Positions 8,083 to 16,249 of a stretch of 28,855 nucleotides of DNA are shown in pieces. This DNA is from JAOZHU01 sp964506435. GTDB taxonomy: Archaea > Thermoproteota > Bathyarchaeia > Bathyarchaeales > Bathycorpusculaceae. The translations under genes and the position numbers were made by a program. The stretch is from the NCBI GenBank assembly GCA_964506435.1, contig CAZDLK010000023.1, forward strand, positions 1 through 28,855. The letters are read 5' to 3'. The stretch's first letter is position 1, and each line of letters begins with the position of its first letter. The notes beneath the pieces were generated by a model. It worked only from the letters and a program-made list of their open reading frames with translations. It made no database searches and had not been told where the DNA came from.

Positions 8083-8403
8083 TTGTCCAATCCTCCCATG
8101 TTTTATCCCAAACCTTTTCGGTATATACTGCCCCCGCTAAACATACCTAAAAAAAGTCTTGTATATAAAGTAGCAACTGCAGAATAACCGAAAACATCAT
8201 TGTTATATTCGCTTAAATTGGCACGTTAAGTTTGTATAGAAACTCACCACGGCAAATTAGTTTAAAACAAAAATTTTCACGAACCATAGCTTCGACATTT
8301 TGTTGTTGAATAATGGCTTGTTTATAGGAAAGCAATAAATTTCGCGCCCGCACAATACTTCCAATAAATCTGCCTGTTTAAGGCATTCTATGAGGGAAAA
8401 AAC
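8083..8403. promoter_or_regulatory. divergent promoter region between the two hydrogenase operons
   Basis: These 321 bases hold no gene. Toward the minus-strand hox operon, two TATA boxes are visible: CTTTATATACA (complement of 8160-8170) and AGTATATACC (complement of 8119-8128). Toward the plus-strand operon, TTTATAGG (8321-8328) and GCAATAAAT (8332-8340) could serve, leaving room for the GAGGG Shine-Dalgarno at 8392-8396. Shared placement means one regulator could act on both operons. No convincing operator was found. Confidence 0.5.
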
Positions 8404-10323
8404 GTGCGCATAATATCAAAAGAAGACTTCATAGACTTTGTCAACGCCTTACTCAAAGATGAGGCTTTGAATGTTATAGGCGTCAAATCCAAGGGCAACA
8501 AATTTGCTTTCGGACCCTTAGACTCAGCCAGTGAACTGCGACTGGACTATGATGTAACTCTGCTTCCTCCAAAGAAGTATTTCTTTCCGCAACGCGAAAC
8601 CCTGTTCACTTATGACTTGGCAAACGGTTTTTCCGCCCAAGGTGTTTCTGCTGAAGCTAAACCTACAGTAATCATCGGTGTGCACCCGTATGACATAGTG
8701 GCTTTGCTTCACATGGACGAGATATTTGCCGAGACAAAATCTGACCCCTACTACTTTGAAAAGAGAAAATCCTCAATAATCATCGGCGTTAACATCCAGA
8801 AAATGTCCAAATGGTGTTTTGCCCCCTTCATGGGCTGCGCCACAATTGACTATGGCTACGACCTGATGCTGACTGACCTCGGCAACCGCTACGCCATAAA
8901 CATTGGCTCTCAAAAAGGCGAGGAACTGCTGGAGAAATACGCTAAGAACGTTACAAACGCTCTAGCGCGGGATATTCAGTTGGTCGGGCAGAAAAAAAGA
9001 GAAATTATGTACATGACTCAGCAAAAATTTGATTTTCCACCAGAGTTAATCCCTGAATTGCTGAGCAAAAGTTACGAAAAAAGCGCTTTTTGGGAAACCC
9101 ATTCTGAGAAGTGCTTAGCGTGCGGTTCCTGTGTTCTAGTATGTCCCACTTGCTATTGTTTTGATGTTAAGGATAACCCTGACTTATCGCTTGCACGTGG
9201 CGAAAGAATACGCACGTGGGATGGCTGCCTGCTGGAAGACTTCGCGAAAATCGCGTCAGGAGAGAACTTCCGCTCCACTAAACCAACACGCTACAGGCAT
9301 AGATATTTCAAGAAAGGCAAGTACCTCTATGACCGCTTCGGATTCATATCATGCGTTGGCTGCGGCAGATGCTCATCAAACTGTCTCCCCGACATCGCTA
9401 ATCCAGTTAGCTTATTCAACGACATGTACCATCAAATCCGCGACAAAGAAAAATTGGCGACTGCGGCAACCACGCCGGAAGTGAAAATTGAAACTGAAGG
9501 CAACATAGATTACGTGCCGAAACTGGCTACCATCGTTAAGAAAGTGCCCATGACCGCTAACGAGACCTTGCTTGAAATCAGATTGAATGACGGCTCCGAA
9601 TTAGGTCACAAGCCAGGTCAATTCGCTGAAATCTCAGTTTTCGGCATAGGCGAAGCACCCATATCGCTGTCGTCGCCGCCGACAAAGAAAGGCACGTTTG
9701 AGCTTTGCGTCCGCAAAGTAGGCAACGTAACAAGCAAACTGCACACGCTTAATGTAGGCGACGAAGTAGGCGTTAGAGGCCCGTTTGGAAACGGATTTGA
9801 CGCGGACTTTTTGAAAGGCAAAGACCTCTTGTTCATCGCGGGCGGTCTCGGCATTGCTCCGCTGCGGTCTCTGTTCAATTATGTGCTGGATAACCGCAAG
9901 GACTACGGGCGTGTTATTTTGCTCTACGGCTGCAAAGAACCGCGAGAATTACTCTTCAGCGACGAGATACTTGCACTGGCGCTTAGGGATGATGTGGAGT
10001 TTAAGCCTACAGTCAACTGGTGCCCTGAAAATGAAACATGGACGGGCAACATAGGCGTCATCACCACTTTGATTCCGCAAGTTGATTTTGACCCAGAAAA
10101 AACCTACGCAGTAATCTGCGGGCCTCCAGTCATGTACAAGTTCGTCATTGCAGATTTGAAAGCGCGCAAGGTTCCAGATGACCATATTATTTTGTCTCTG
10201 GAGCGGCGGATGAAGTGCGGAGTTGGAAAATGCGGGCATTGCCAAATCAATCAAATATACGTGTGCAAAGACGGACCCGTGTTTAATTATTCTAAGATAA
10301 AGGGAGTACCAGAGGCGTTGTGA
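8404..10323 (+). CDS. fused sulfhydrogenase beta-gamma subunit (HydB-HydG fusion)
   Basis: 639 residues joining two subunits that are usually separate in group 3b hydrogenases. Residues 1 to about 350 form the beta part, ending in two [4Fe-4S] clusters (Cys237/240/243/247 and Cys317/320/323/327). Residues of about 365-639 form the gamma part: a ferredoxin-reductase-like FAD domain (PISLSS motif), an NAD(P)-binding motif GGLGIAPLRSL, and a C-terminal [2Fe-2S] site (Cys605, Cys610, Cys613, Cys621). It would carry electrons between the hydrogenase dimer and NAD(P)H. The start is GTG at 8404 with GAGGG seven bases upstream. Its TGA overlaps the next gene's ATG by one base. The fusion is read directly, with no stop or frame change in between. 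Confidence 0.9.
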   Translation: MRIISKEDFIDFVNALLKDEALNVIGVKSKGNKFAFGPLDSASELRLDYDVTLLPPKKYFFPQRETLFTYDLANGFSAQGVSAEAKPTVIIGVHPYDIVALLHMDEIFAETKSDPYYFEKRKSSIIIGVNIQKMSKWCFAPFMGCATIDYGYDLMLTDLGNRYAINIGSQKGEELLEKYAKNVTNALARDIQLVGQKKREIMYMTQQKFDFPPELIPELLSKSYEKSAFWETHSEKCLACGSCVLVCPTCYCFDVKDNPDLSLARGERIRTWDGCLLEDFAKIASGENFRSTKPTRYRHRYFKKGKYLYDRFGFISCVGCGRCSSNCLPDIANPVSLFNDMYHQIRDKEKLATAATTPEVKIETEGNIDYVPKLATIVKKVPMTANETLLEIRLNDGSELGHKPGQFAEISVFGIGEAPISLSSPPTKKGTFELCVRKVGNVTSKLHTLNVGDEVGVRGPFGNGFDADFLKGKDLLFIAGGLGIAPLRSLFNYVLDNRKDYGRVILLYGCKEPRELLFSDEILALALRDDVEFKPTVNWCPENETWTGNIGVITTLIPQVDFDPEKTYAVICGPPVMYKFVIADLKARKVPDDHIILSLERRMKCGVGKCGHCQINQIYVCKDGPVFNYSKIKGVPEAL

Positions 10324-11060
10324 TGAAACCGAAAGTTGCTTTCTTTGATTTTGCTGGTTGCGAAGGAGATCAACTGCAAGTCGCAAACTTGGAAGAAGAA
10401 CTTTTGACTCTTCTCGGTCAAGTTAAGGTTGTAACCTTCAGGGAAGTCATGAAGGAACAAAGCGACAACTACGACATAGCGTTTGTTGAAGGCTCATGCA
10501 CAAGGCTTCAGGATGAGGATAGACTGAAGCAAATCAGGAAAAACGCTAAAATCGTAGTTGCCATTGGCTCGTGCGCAACCATAGGCGGCATCAACTGCAT
10601 ACGGAATTACAAGGACTTGGATGAGGTTAGAAAAACCGTGTACGGCGATAATGCGAAGTTATTTGACACTTACGCGGCGCGACCGATAGACGCGGTGATA
10701 CCTGTGGACGCGTACGTGCATGGCTGCCCCATAGACAAGGACGAGTTTCTCCACGTAGTCAAGTCGCTTTTGCTGGGAAAAGCCCCTGACATTCCAACTT
10801 ATCCCGTGTGCGTCGAATGCAAGAAAAACGAAAACGTCTGCGCCTTCGAAAGAGGACAGTTCTGCGTGGGACCAGTAACCCGAGCAGGCTGCAACTCCTG
10901 CTGCATAAATGAAGGCACAGTCTGCTGGGGCTGCCGCGGGTTGGTTGACAACCCAAACGAGAACGCCCACAAAGAAGTTCTGATTAAATACGGTCTCACA
11001 GTTGACGACGCAATAGGCAAGTTTAGGTTATATTTCGGTTGGCAGGAGGGCAAGAAATGA
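10323..11060 (+). CDS. hydD: group 3b [NiFe]-hydrogenase small (delta) subunit, HydD-like
   Basis: 245 residues. The proximal-cluster region reads AGCEGDQ, so the usual CxxC is Cys13-x2-Asp16; the other ligands are Cys84 (GSC) and Cys135 (HGCP). The C-terminus holds Cys for two more [4Fe-4S] clusters (Cys163, 166, 173, 181, and 190, 193/194, 201, 204, around PVTRAGCN), as in archaeal sulfhydrogenases. An extra Cys59 lies in VEGSC. The chosen start is ATG at 10323, overlapping the previous TGA by one base; a GTG codon directly precedes it. It ends with a four-base ATGA overlap into the large-subunit gene. Confidence 0.9.
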   Translation: MKPKVAFFDFAGCEGDQLQVANLEEELLTLLGQVKVVTFREVMKEQSDNYDIAFVEGSCTRLQDEDRLKQIRKNAKIVVAIGSCATIGGINCIRNYKDLDEVRKTVYGDNAKLFDTYAARPIDAVIPVDAYVHGCPIDKDEFLHVVKSLLLGKAPDIPTYPVCVECKKNENVCAFERGQFCVGPVTRAGCNSCCINEGTVCWGCRGLVDNPNENAHKEVLIKYGLTVDDAIGKFRLYFGWQEGKK

Positions 11061-12367
11061 AAAAACCAAACCTCGACATTGAAGTGCACCACGTAACGCG
11101 TGTGGAAGGACACGGCAACATCTACGTAAACGTTAGAAACGGCGTCATAGAGAAATGCGAATGGAACATTTCCGAAGCCCCAAGATTCTTTGAAGCTATG
11201 GTTGTTGGACGCCAATGGACTGACCTGCACCACATAACTTCACGCATCTGCGGCATATGCTCTATAGGACACACGCTTGCATCGTTAAAAGCCACAGAAG
11301 CAGCTATGGGCATACAGATAAGCGAGCAAGATCTTAAGCTTAGGAAAATCGCGTTGCACGCAGAAAACATGCAAAGCCACATTCTGCACTTAGGCTTTCT
11401 AGTGCTGCCTGACCTGATGGGCGTAGGCTCAGTTATTCCGCTGGCATCATCTAATCCTGAAGAAGTCACAACAGTTCTGCAACTGCACAGATTAGCAAAT
11501 GAGATGTCTACTCTGCTATGCGGCAGAACGACGCATCCCCAAAGGCTGATACCGGGCGGCTTCTCGAAAATTCCGTCACTTAGAGAACTGAAGGAACTCA
11601 AGAAGAAGCTACAGGATTCTGTTCCCAAACTGCAGGCAGTCGCAGAACTCTTCAAAAGCGTAGCCTCCAAGTTCCCTGATTTCGCCAGAGAAACAGAGTT
11701 CATAGCGTTAACTAGCCCTGGCGAGTACGCGCTTTACGACGGCGACATAGCATCCTCTGACACAGGCAAAGCGCCAGTAGCCGAGTACCTGTCATTCACT
11801 AACGAGTATATTGTGCCGATATCCACGGCGAAGCGGGCGAAACATGCGCGTGAATCGTACATGGTTGGCGCGTTGGCTAGGCTAAACATTAACTATGATA
11901 AGCTTTCTCCGCTGGCTAAAAAGACCGCTGAACTATTCGGCTTAAAACCCCTTTGCCATAACCCGTTCATGAACAACATTGCGCAACTGGTTGAAGTCGT
12001 GCACAGTGTAGAAGATTCAATAAAGCTGATTGATGAACTTGAAAAGATGAGGTTGCAGAGTCAACCAGAATATTACACGCCAGACATTGCAGTTAAAGCA
12101 GGTCGAGGAGTCGGCGCGGTGGAAGTTCCAAGAGGCATACTGTTCCACGACTACACGTACAACCAGAAAGGCGTCTGCACAAAAGCCAACTGCGTCATCC
12201 CGACAAACCAGAACCACGGGAACATAGAGTTAGACCTGAAAGCGCTACTGCCGAAGGTTCTTGACAAAACTGAGAAGGAAATTGAGTTAAGCCTAGAAAT
12301 GCTGGTACGCGCCTACGACCCGTGCATTTCCTGCTCAACCCACTGCTTAAAAGTGCATTTCGTCTAA
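11057..12367 (+). CDS. hydA: group 3b [NiFe]-hydrogenase large (alpha) subunit, HydA-like
   Basis: 436-residue catalytic subunit. Ni ligands are in RICGICSIGH (Cys65, Cys68) and DPCISCSTH (Cys423, Cys426). Only seven residues (CLKVHFV) follow the last His, typical of the short tail cleaved during maturation in group 3b. It is clearly different in sequence from the HoxH-like subunit in this window. The start is ATG at 11057 with GGAGG seven bases upstream; an in-frame TTG at 11039 is less likely. It overlaps the small-subunit gene by four bases. Together with the upstream genes it makes a soluble heterotrimer that reversibly couples H2 to NAD(P)H and may also reduce sulfur, as in Pyrococcus (family knowledge). 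Confidence 0.91.
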   Translation: MKKPNLDIEVHHVTRVEGHGNIYVNVRNGVIEKCEWNISEAPRFFEAMVVGRQWTDLHHITSRICGICSIGHTLASLKATEAAMGIQISEQDLKLRKIALHAENMQSHILHLGFLVLPDLMGVGSVIPLASSNPEEVTTVLQLHRLANEMSTLLCGRTTHPQRLIPGGFSKIPSLRELKELKKKLQDSVPKLQAVAELFKSVASKFPDFARETEFIALTSPGEYALYDGDIASSDTGKAPVAEYLSFTNEYIVPISTAKRAKHARESYMVGALARLNINYDKLSPLAKKTAELFGLKPLCHNPFMNNIAQLVEVVHSVEDSIKLIDELEKMRLQSQPEYYTPDIAVKAGRGVGAVEVPRGILFHDYTYNQKGVCTKANCVIPTNQNHGNIELDLKALLPKVLDKTEKEIELSLEMLVRAYDPCISCSTHCLKVHFV

Positions 12368-12370
12368 AGC

Positions 12371-15211
12371 TCATTGAGCGCTGGGACTTTTTTCCAGCTG
12401 CGCGGAAGCTGCCTTTGTTCCCTGTTTAGCTTCTGCTTTTTCTTTTGAAGCAGTTTTCGGCTTTTCTTTTTCCGAATTCTCTGGCTCGTTTTCTGTTTTC
12501 GGGCAACTGGAATCAGCAATTTCTTCTTTAAGGTCAAGAAAGCCTTTCACTGTGCCATCACTCAAGTACTCAAATTTGAAGCCCATCTTCTTCGTCAGAT
12601 TCAAAGCTCTCTTATTGTCAGGCAGCATAATAGCGTACACTGATTCGACACCCATTTCTTTGATGATTTCAAGCGTGTAATCCACAAGTTTTGTTCCTAA
12701 GCCTAAGCCTTGCCACTGGTCGCCTACTATAAACGCTAATTCTCCGCTTTTTCCGTCTGGTTCAGTGCTGAGTCTGCTTACGCCCAAGATTCTTTTGCGG
12801 TTTTTCTCAGTAATTTCCGCCACTATGGCGACTTCGCGGTCGTAGTCAATGTTACAGTAGCGGACACGAACTTCATGCGGCGTGTCTTTCAGCATCTGGA
12901 AGAAGCGATAGCGTATGGATTCATCGGAAAAGCTTTGGAACATCTCCAGCCACATCGGCTCATCTTCAGGCTTTATCGGACGCAGCAGCACTTCTCGCCC
13001 GTCTTTAAGCGTCCACAGCAACTCGTATTTCTTCGGGTAGGGACTTATCACCATGTGCTCGTGAGGATCAAACTTCTTGAAGACATTCTCCTTATCGATC
13101 ATTATCCTTGCGTCGAGAATGAACGCGTCTTTCTCGTCTATCAGAAGCGGGTTTATGTCAATCTCCTTTATCTGGGGAAAGTCCATGAGCAACTGCGAAA
13201 ACATCAACACCGTTTCATCCAGCAACTTGAGATTGGCTGGCGGCGCGTTCCTGTAACCTTTCAGCAACTTGTAGACTTTTGTTTCCTCCATCATCCGCCT
13301 TGCAAGCGTCGTGTTTAACGGCGGCAACCCGATGGAGTAATCCTTGAAGAGTTCAACGCCGACGCCGCCCATGCCGAACAAGATGACTGGGCCAAAAAGC
13401 GGGTCAGTTTTTCCTCCGAGTATAACTTCAATGCCTTTTTTCTTAATCATCGGCTGAACTGTAACGCCGATTATCTGCGCTTTTGGGTCATACGCCTTCG
13501 CGCGCTGCATAATCATGTCAAACGCTTGGCGAACTTCCGTCGCCGAGTTCAAGTCTAAAAGGACTCCGCCTGCATCGGTTTTGTGGGTAATCTGCGGCGA
13601 CAGTATCTTCAAAACCACTGGGAAGCCCAGTTGCCGCGCAAACGCAACTGCTTCATCTGCAGTTGTGGCAACTTCAGTGGGCACGACGGGAAAATTGTAG
13701 TACTTAAGGAGCCTCTTGGCCTCATCTTCCGTTAGCAGTTCGCGGTCTTCCGCCGCAACGTTTCTGAGGATGCTCATGATTGGTCGTTTAGGCGGTGCAG
13801 CGTCAACGGGCAGTTCTTCAGGCGTCTCATAAATCAGTTCAACATTGCGCTCGTACTGGTACATTTGCATGTACGTTGTTATCGCTTGCTCAGGCGTGGA
13901 GTAAGTGGGGATGTTATTCGCGTTTAAGATGCGGTTTGCCTCCTGCACTGAATCGTAGCCCATGAATGAAGTTAAGATGGTCTTGTTCTGGTAGGCTTTG
14001 CTTTTCACCATATCCACAATGGCTTTGGTTATCGCTATTGGGTCGCCTACTGCTTGCTGAGTAAAAATGATGAGTATGCCATCAATGTTTTCATCGTTGA
14101 GGCAAGCTTCAACCGCGGTTTTGTAGCGGTCAGCTTGAGCGTCTCCGAGAACGTCTATGGGGTTTCCTCTGCTCCAGAAACTCGGCAGAGCAGCGTTGAG
14201 AACGTCAAACGTCTTCTGACTTAGCTTAGCCAATTTGCCGCCCTTAGCGATTAAAGCGTCAGTAGCCATAACTCCAGCGCCACCTGCGTTTGTTATCACA
14301 GCCAAATTAGGTCCACGAGGCAACGGCTGCGTTCCTAAAACTTCAGCAGCGTTGAATAAATCTTCAATTTCCTCAACGCGCACTATGCCTGCTCGCTTGA
14401 AGGCAGCGTCATAAATCGCATCTTCACCTGAAAGCGAACCTGTGTGAGACGCCACGGCTTTAGCACTTTCAGTGAATTTACCCGCTTTCACCACGATTAT
14501 GGGCTTGGTTCTTGCGAAGTGCCTTGCGGCACTCATGAACTTGCGGGCTTCCGTGATACCTTCCACGTACATGAGTATGCTTCGGGTCTGCGGGTCAGTG
14601 CCGAAGTAGTCTATAAGATCACCGAAATCCACGTCAATCATTGAACCTACGGAGACGAAGTTGCTGAAACCAATGTTCTCATGTATCGCCCAATCCAAAA
14701 TGGCTGAGCCTAAAGCACCACTTTGAGAAAGGAAGGCAATTTTTCCGGGTTTCGGCATTTTACCCACGAACGTTGCGTTCAGGTTTATTTTCGGGCGGAT
14801 TACGCCTATGCAGTTTGGTCCGATTATGCGCATGCCGTATTTTTTCTTTATTTCAAGAATTTTGGCTTCCAATTCTTTGCCTTCAGAGCCTGTTTCTTTG
14901 AAGCCTGCTGAAACTATGATTGCGCCTTTCACACCTGCTTTTCCACATTGTTCCACTACGTCTGGAACGGTTTTAGCTGGCGTAGCTATCATGGCTAAGT
15001 CAACGGGTTCAGGGATTTGACCCACTGTGGGATAGGTTTTTACTCCGAAAATTTCGGGTTTGCGCATGTTAACCAAATAGACTTTTCCAGCGTAGCCGAG
15101 TTGAGTGAAGTTTTTTACTATGGCGCAGCCAACTGAGCCTTCTTGGTCGCTTGCGCCTATAATGGCTACGCTTTTAGGGTTGAAAATTTTGTCCAAGTTC
15201 AAAGTAACCAT
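12371..15211 (-). CDS. ADP-forming acyl-CoA synthetase fused to GNAT acetyltransferase
   Basis: 946 residues. Order: CoA-binding Rossmann domain (SVAIIGASDQEGSVG, about 10-140), ligase domains with the His loop SHTGSLSG (His256, matching the phosphohistidine of ADP-forming acetyl-CoA synthetases), an ATP-grasp domain (about 490-715), then a GNAT domain (about 735-890) with acetyl-CoA motif QGLGLGTKL. The last about 50 residues are a Lys/Glu/Ala/Ser-rich, probably disordered tail. The family either makes ATP from acyl-CoA, or, as in bacterial Pat/YfiQ, acetylates proteins with an inactive ligase part. Here the catalytic His is kept, so both activities are possible. The start is ATG at 15211 with a weak Shine-Dalgarno. 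It ends three bases from hydA, convergently. Confidence 0.88.
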   Translation of the reverse strand: MVTLNLDKIFNPKSVAIIGASDQEGSVGCAIVKNFTQLGYAGKVYLVNMRKPEIFGVKTYPTVGQIPEPVDLAMIATPAKTVPDVVEQCGKAGVKGAIIVSAGFKETGSEGKELEAKILEIKKKYGMRIIGPNCIGVIRPKINLNATFVGKMPKPGKIAFLSQSGALGSAILDWAIHENIGFSNFVSVGSMIDVDFGDLIDYFGTDPQTRSILMYVEGITEARKFMSAARHFARTKPIIVVKAGKFTESAKAVASHTGSLSGEDAIYDAAFKRAGIVRVEEIEDLFNAAEVLGTQPLPRGPNLAVITNAGGAGVMATDALIAKGGKLAKLSQKTFDVLNAALPSFWSRGNPIDVLGDAQADRYKTAVEACLNDENIDGILIIFTQQAVGDPIAITKAIVDMVKSKAYQNKTILTSFMGYDSVQEANRILNANNIPTYSTPEQAITTYMQMYQYERNVELIYETPEELPVDAAPPKRPIMSILRNVAAEDRELLTEDEAKRLLKYYNFPVVPTEVATTADEAVAFARQLGFPVVLKILSPQITHKTDAGGVLLDLNSATEVRQAFDMIMQRAKAYDPKAQIIGVTVQPMIKKKGIEVILGGKTDPLFGPVILFGMGGVGVELFKDYSIGLPPLNTTLARRMMEETKVYKLLKGYRNAPPANLKLLDETVLMFSQLLMDFPQIKEIDINPLLIDEKDAFILDARIMIDKENVFKKFDPHEHMVISPYPKKYELLWTLKDGREVLLRPIKPEDEPMWLEMFQSFSDESIRYRFFQMLKDTPHEVRVRYCNIDYDREVAIVAEITEKNRKRILGVSRLSTEPDGKSGELAFIVGDQWQGLGLGTKLVDYTLEIIKEMGVESVYAIMLPDNKRALNLTKKMGFKFEYLSDGTVKGFLDLKEEIADSSCPKTENEPENSEKEKPKTASKEKAEAKQGTKAASAQLEKSPSAQ

Positions 15212-15277
15212 TAGCAGGCAACCTTCTACGAGATAGCGTTTCTGTATACGGGTAATTAAAATGTTATGTATCTGAAT

Positions 15278-15347
15278 TCACTTTTCACTTGAAAACCTGT
15301 TCGCTACATTAGAGCGTGGAGCAGCTTATAGTCGCTCTTATATAAAG
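15278..15347 (-). repeat. upstream-region block repeat, copy B
   Basis: The same three blocks as at 68-214 occur here in the same order: TCACTTTTCAC (15278-15288), GCGTGGAGCAG (15314-15324) and TTATATAAAG (15338-15347). On the minus strand they form a TATA box, probable start region and leader of the acyl-CoA synthetase-GNAT gene, whose ATG is at 15211. The TATA box would place transcription start within the GCGTGGAGCAG block and give a leader of about 100 bases. Confidence 0.5.
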
Positions 15348-15361
15348 AAAACAGCATGCCT

Positions 15362-15416
15362 TTGGCGCTGGAAAACGCCAATAGCGACCCCTCCCCCTCC
15401 TATTTTTCTGCAATGT
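15362..15416 (+). ncRNA. possible small transcript with hairpin and T-run
   Basis: If the TTATATAAAG at 15338-15347 also works on the plus strand, a transcript would begin near 15372. Around it are the stem TTGGCG/CGCCAA (15362-15367 with 15376-15381) and, downstream, a C-rich stretch ending in a T5 run (15412-15416). No ORF is present. The rest of 15417-15495 shows nothing recognisable. This is weak evidence. Confidence 0.15.
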
Positions 15417-15495
15417 TTGACTATTAGGCTCCAAATATGATGGTTGGGCTGTTTTGGAATAGCCCTGTTTGTGGCTCGTGTTGTTTTTGCCAGAG

Positions 15496-16119
15496 TTAAG
15501 TTGATGTTGGTACGTAGTAGGTTATGCCGTTTATTATGTATTGGATGGCTATTGCTGCTATTAGCAGAGCCATTATTCTTGTGATTATTGCTGCTCCTGA
15601 TTTTCCCATGAATCGGTGGATTGGGTCGATGAGTTTTAAGACTAAAAAAACGATGAAGAATACTATTGCCACTGCAGCTACGGTGATAATTATTCCGAAA
15701 TCTTGAAAGTTAAGCATCGTCGTTGTCATAGCTCCGGGTCCAACTAGCAGCGGCACAGCGATTGGGACTGAGCCTAGTTTTTCTGGGGAGCCAGTAGGTT
15801 TCTTCCATTCGTCTTCAATGAGAATTTGAATTGCAATTATCAGCAGTAGTATGCCTCCTGCAATCATGAAGCTGTAAATCGAAATGTTGAAGAAAGCCAG
15901 TATTTGTTGTCCAACCAGTGAGAAAACCAGAAGAAGAATGAAGCCAGTGAGGGTTGCAGAATTGAAAACGCGTTTTCTCTGTTGTTTTTCCATTTTCTCT
16001 GTTAAACCGATGAAAATTGGGAGGTTCCCAAAGGGGTCAACCACAATGAAGAGAGCTAGCACTGCTCGGACTAAGTTAGGAACGCTCTCTGTTAAAGAAA
16101 CAACGAACTGCTCAGACGT
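15496..16119 (-). CDS. MarC-family membrane protein, probable ACG start
   Basis: A polytopic membrane protein of the MarC/NAAT family, with about six hydrophobic helices, the family signature VVDPFGNLPIFIGL in the first helix and VPLLVGPGAMTT in the fourth. The family was once linked to antibiotic resistance and to amino-acid transport, but its function is unsettled. The first standard start codon (GTG, 16062) lies inside the first helix and has no Shine-Dalgarno. The open frame continues upstream, and a GGAGG at 16132-16128 sits eight bases before an in-frame ACG (16119-16117), which would give a normal N-terminus of 207 residues. No ATG, GTG or TTG exists farther upstream in frame. Confidence 0.75.
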   Translation of the reverse strand, partial: TSEQFVVSLTESVPNLVRAVLALFIVVDPFGNLPIFIGLTEKMEKQQRKRVFNSATLTGFILLLVFSLVGQQILAFFNISIYSFMIAGGILLLIIAIQILIEDEWKKPTGSPEKLGSVPIAVPLLVGPGAMTTTMLNFQDFGIIITVAAVAIVFFIVFLVLKLIDPIHRFMGKSGAAIITRIMALLIAAIAIQYIINGITYYVPTST

Positions 16120-16208
16120 GAATGTGTCCTCCTCTGTATGTGCTTCGCTTGCGGTTTGACAAAAAACAAGAGCTTTGATTAATCCTATATGCTTTTTGTC
16201 CCAACAGT

Positions 16209-16242
16209 CTTAAATAAGTCTGGGCAAACCTTTCCGTGGTGA
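16209..16242 (+). promoter_or_regulatory. promoter and SD of purA
   Basis: A TATA-like CTTAAATAAG (16209-16218), within a near-palindrome AGTCTTAAATAAGTCT, precedes the gene by about 35 bases. GGTGA (16238-16242) is seven bases before the ATG. The leader would be very short. Confidence 0.45.
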
Positions 16243-16249
16243 ACTATAA

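Noticed and set aside
8115..8194. Inverted pair TTTTCGGT (8115-8122) and ACCGAAAA (8187-8194) around the hox TATA box
   Set aside because: An eight-base inverted match is expected about once by chance in a region this size.
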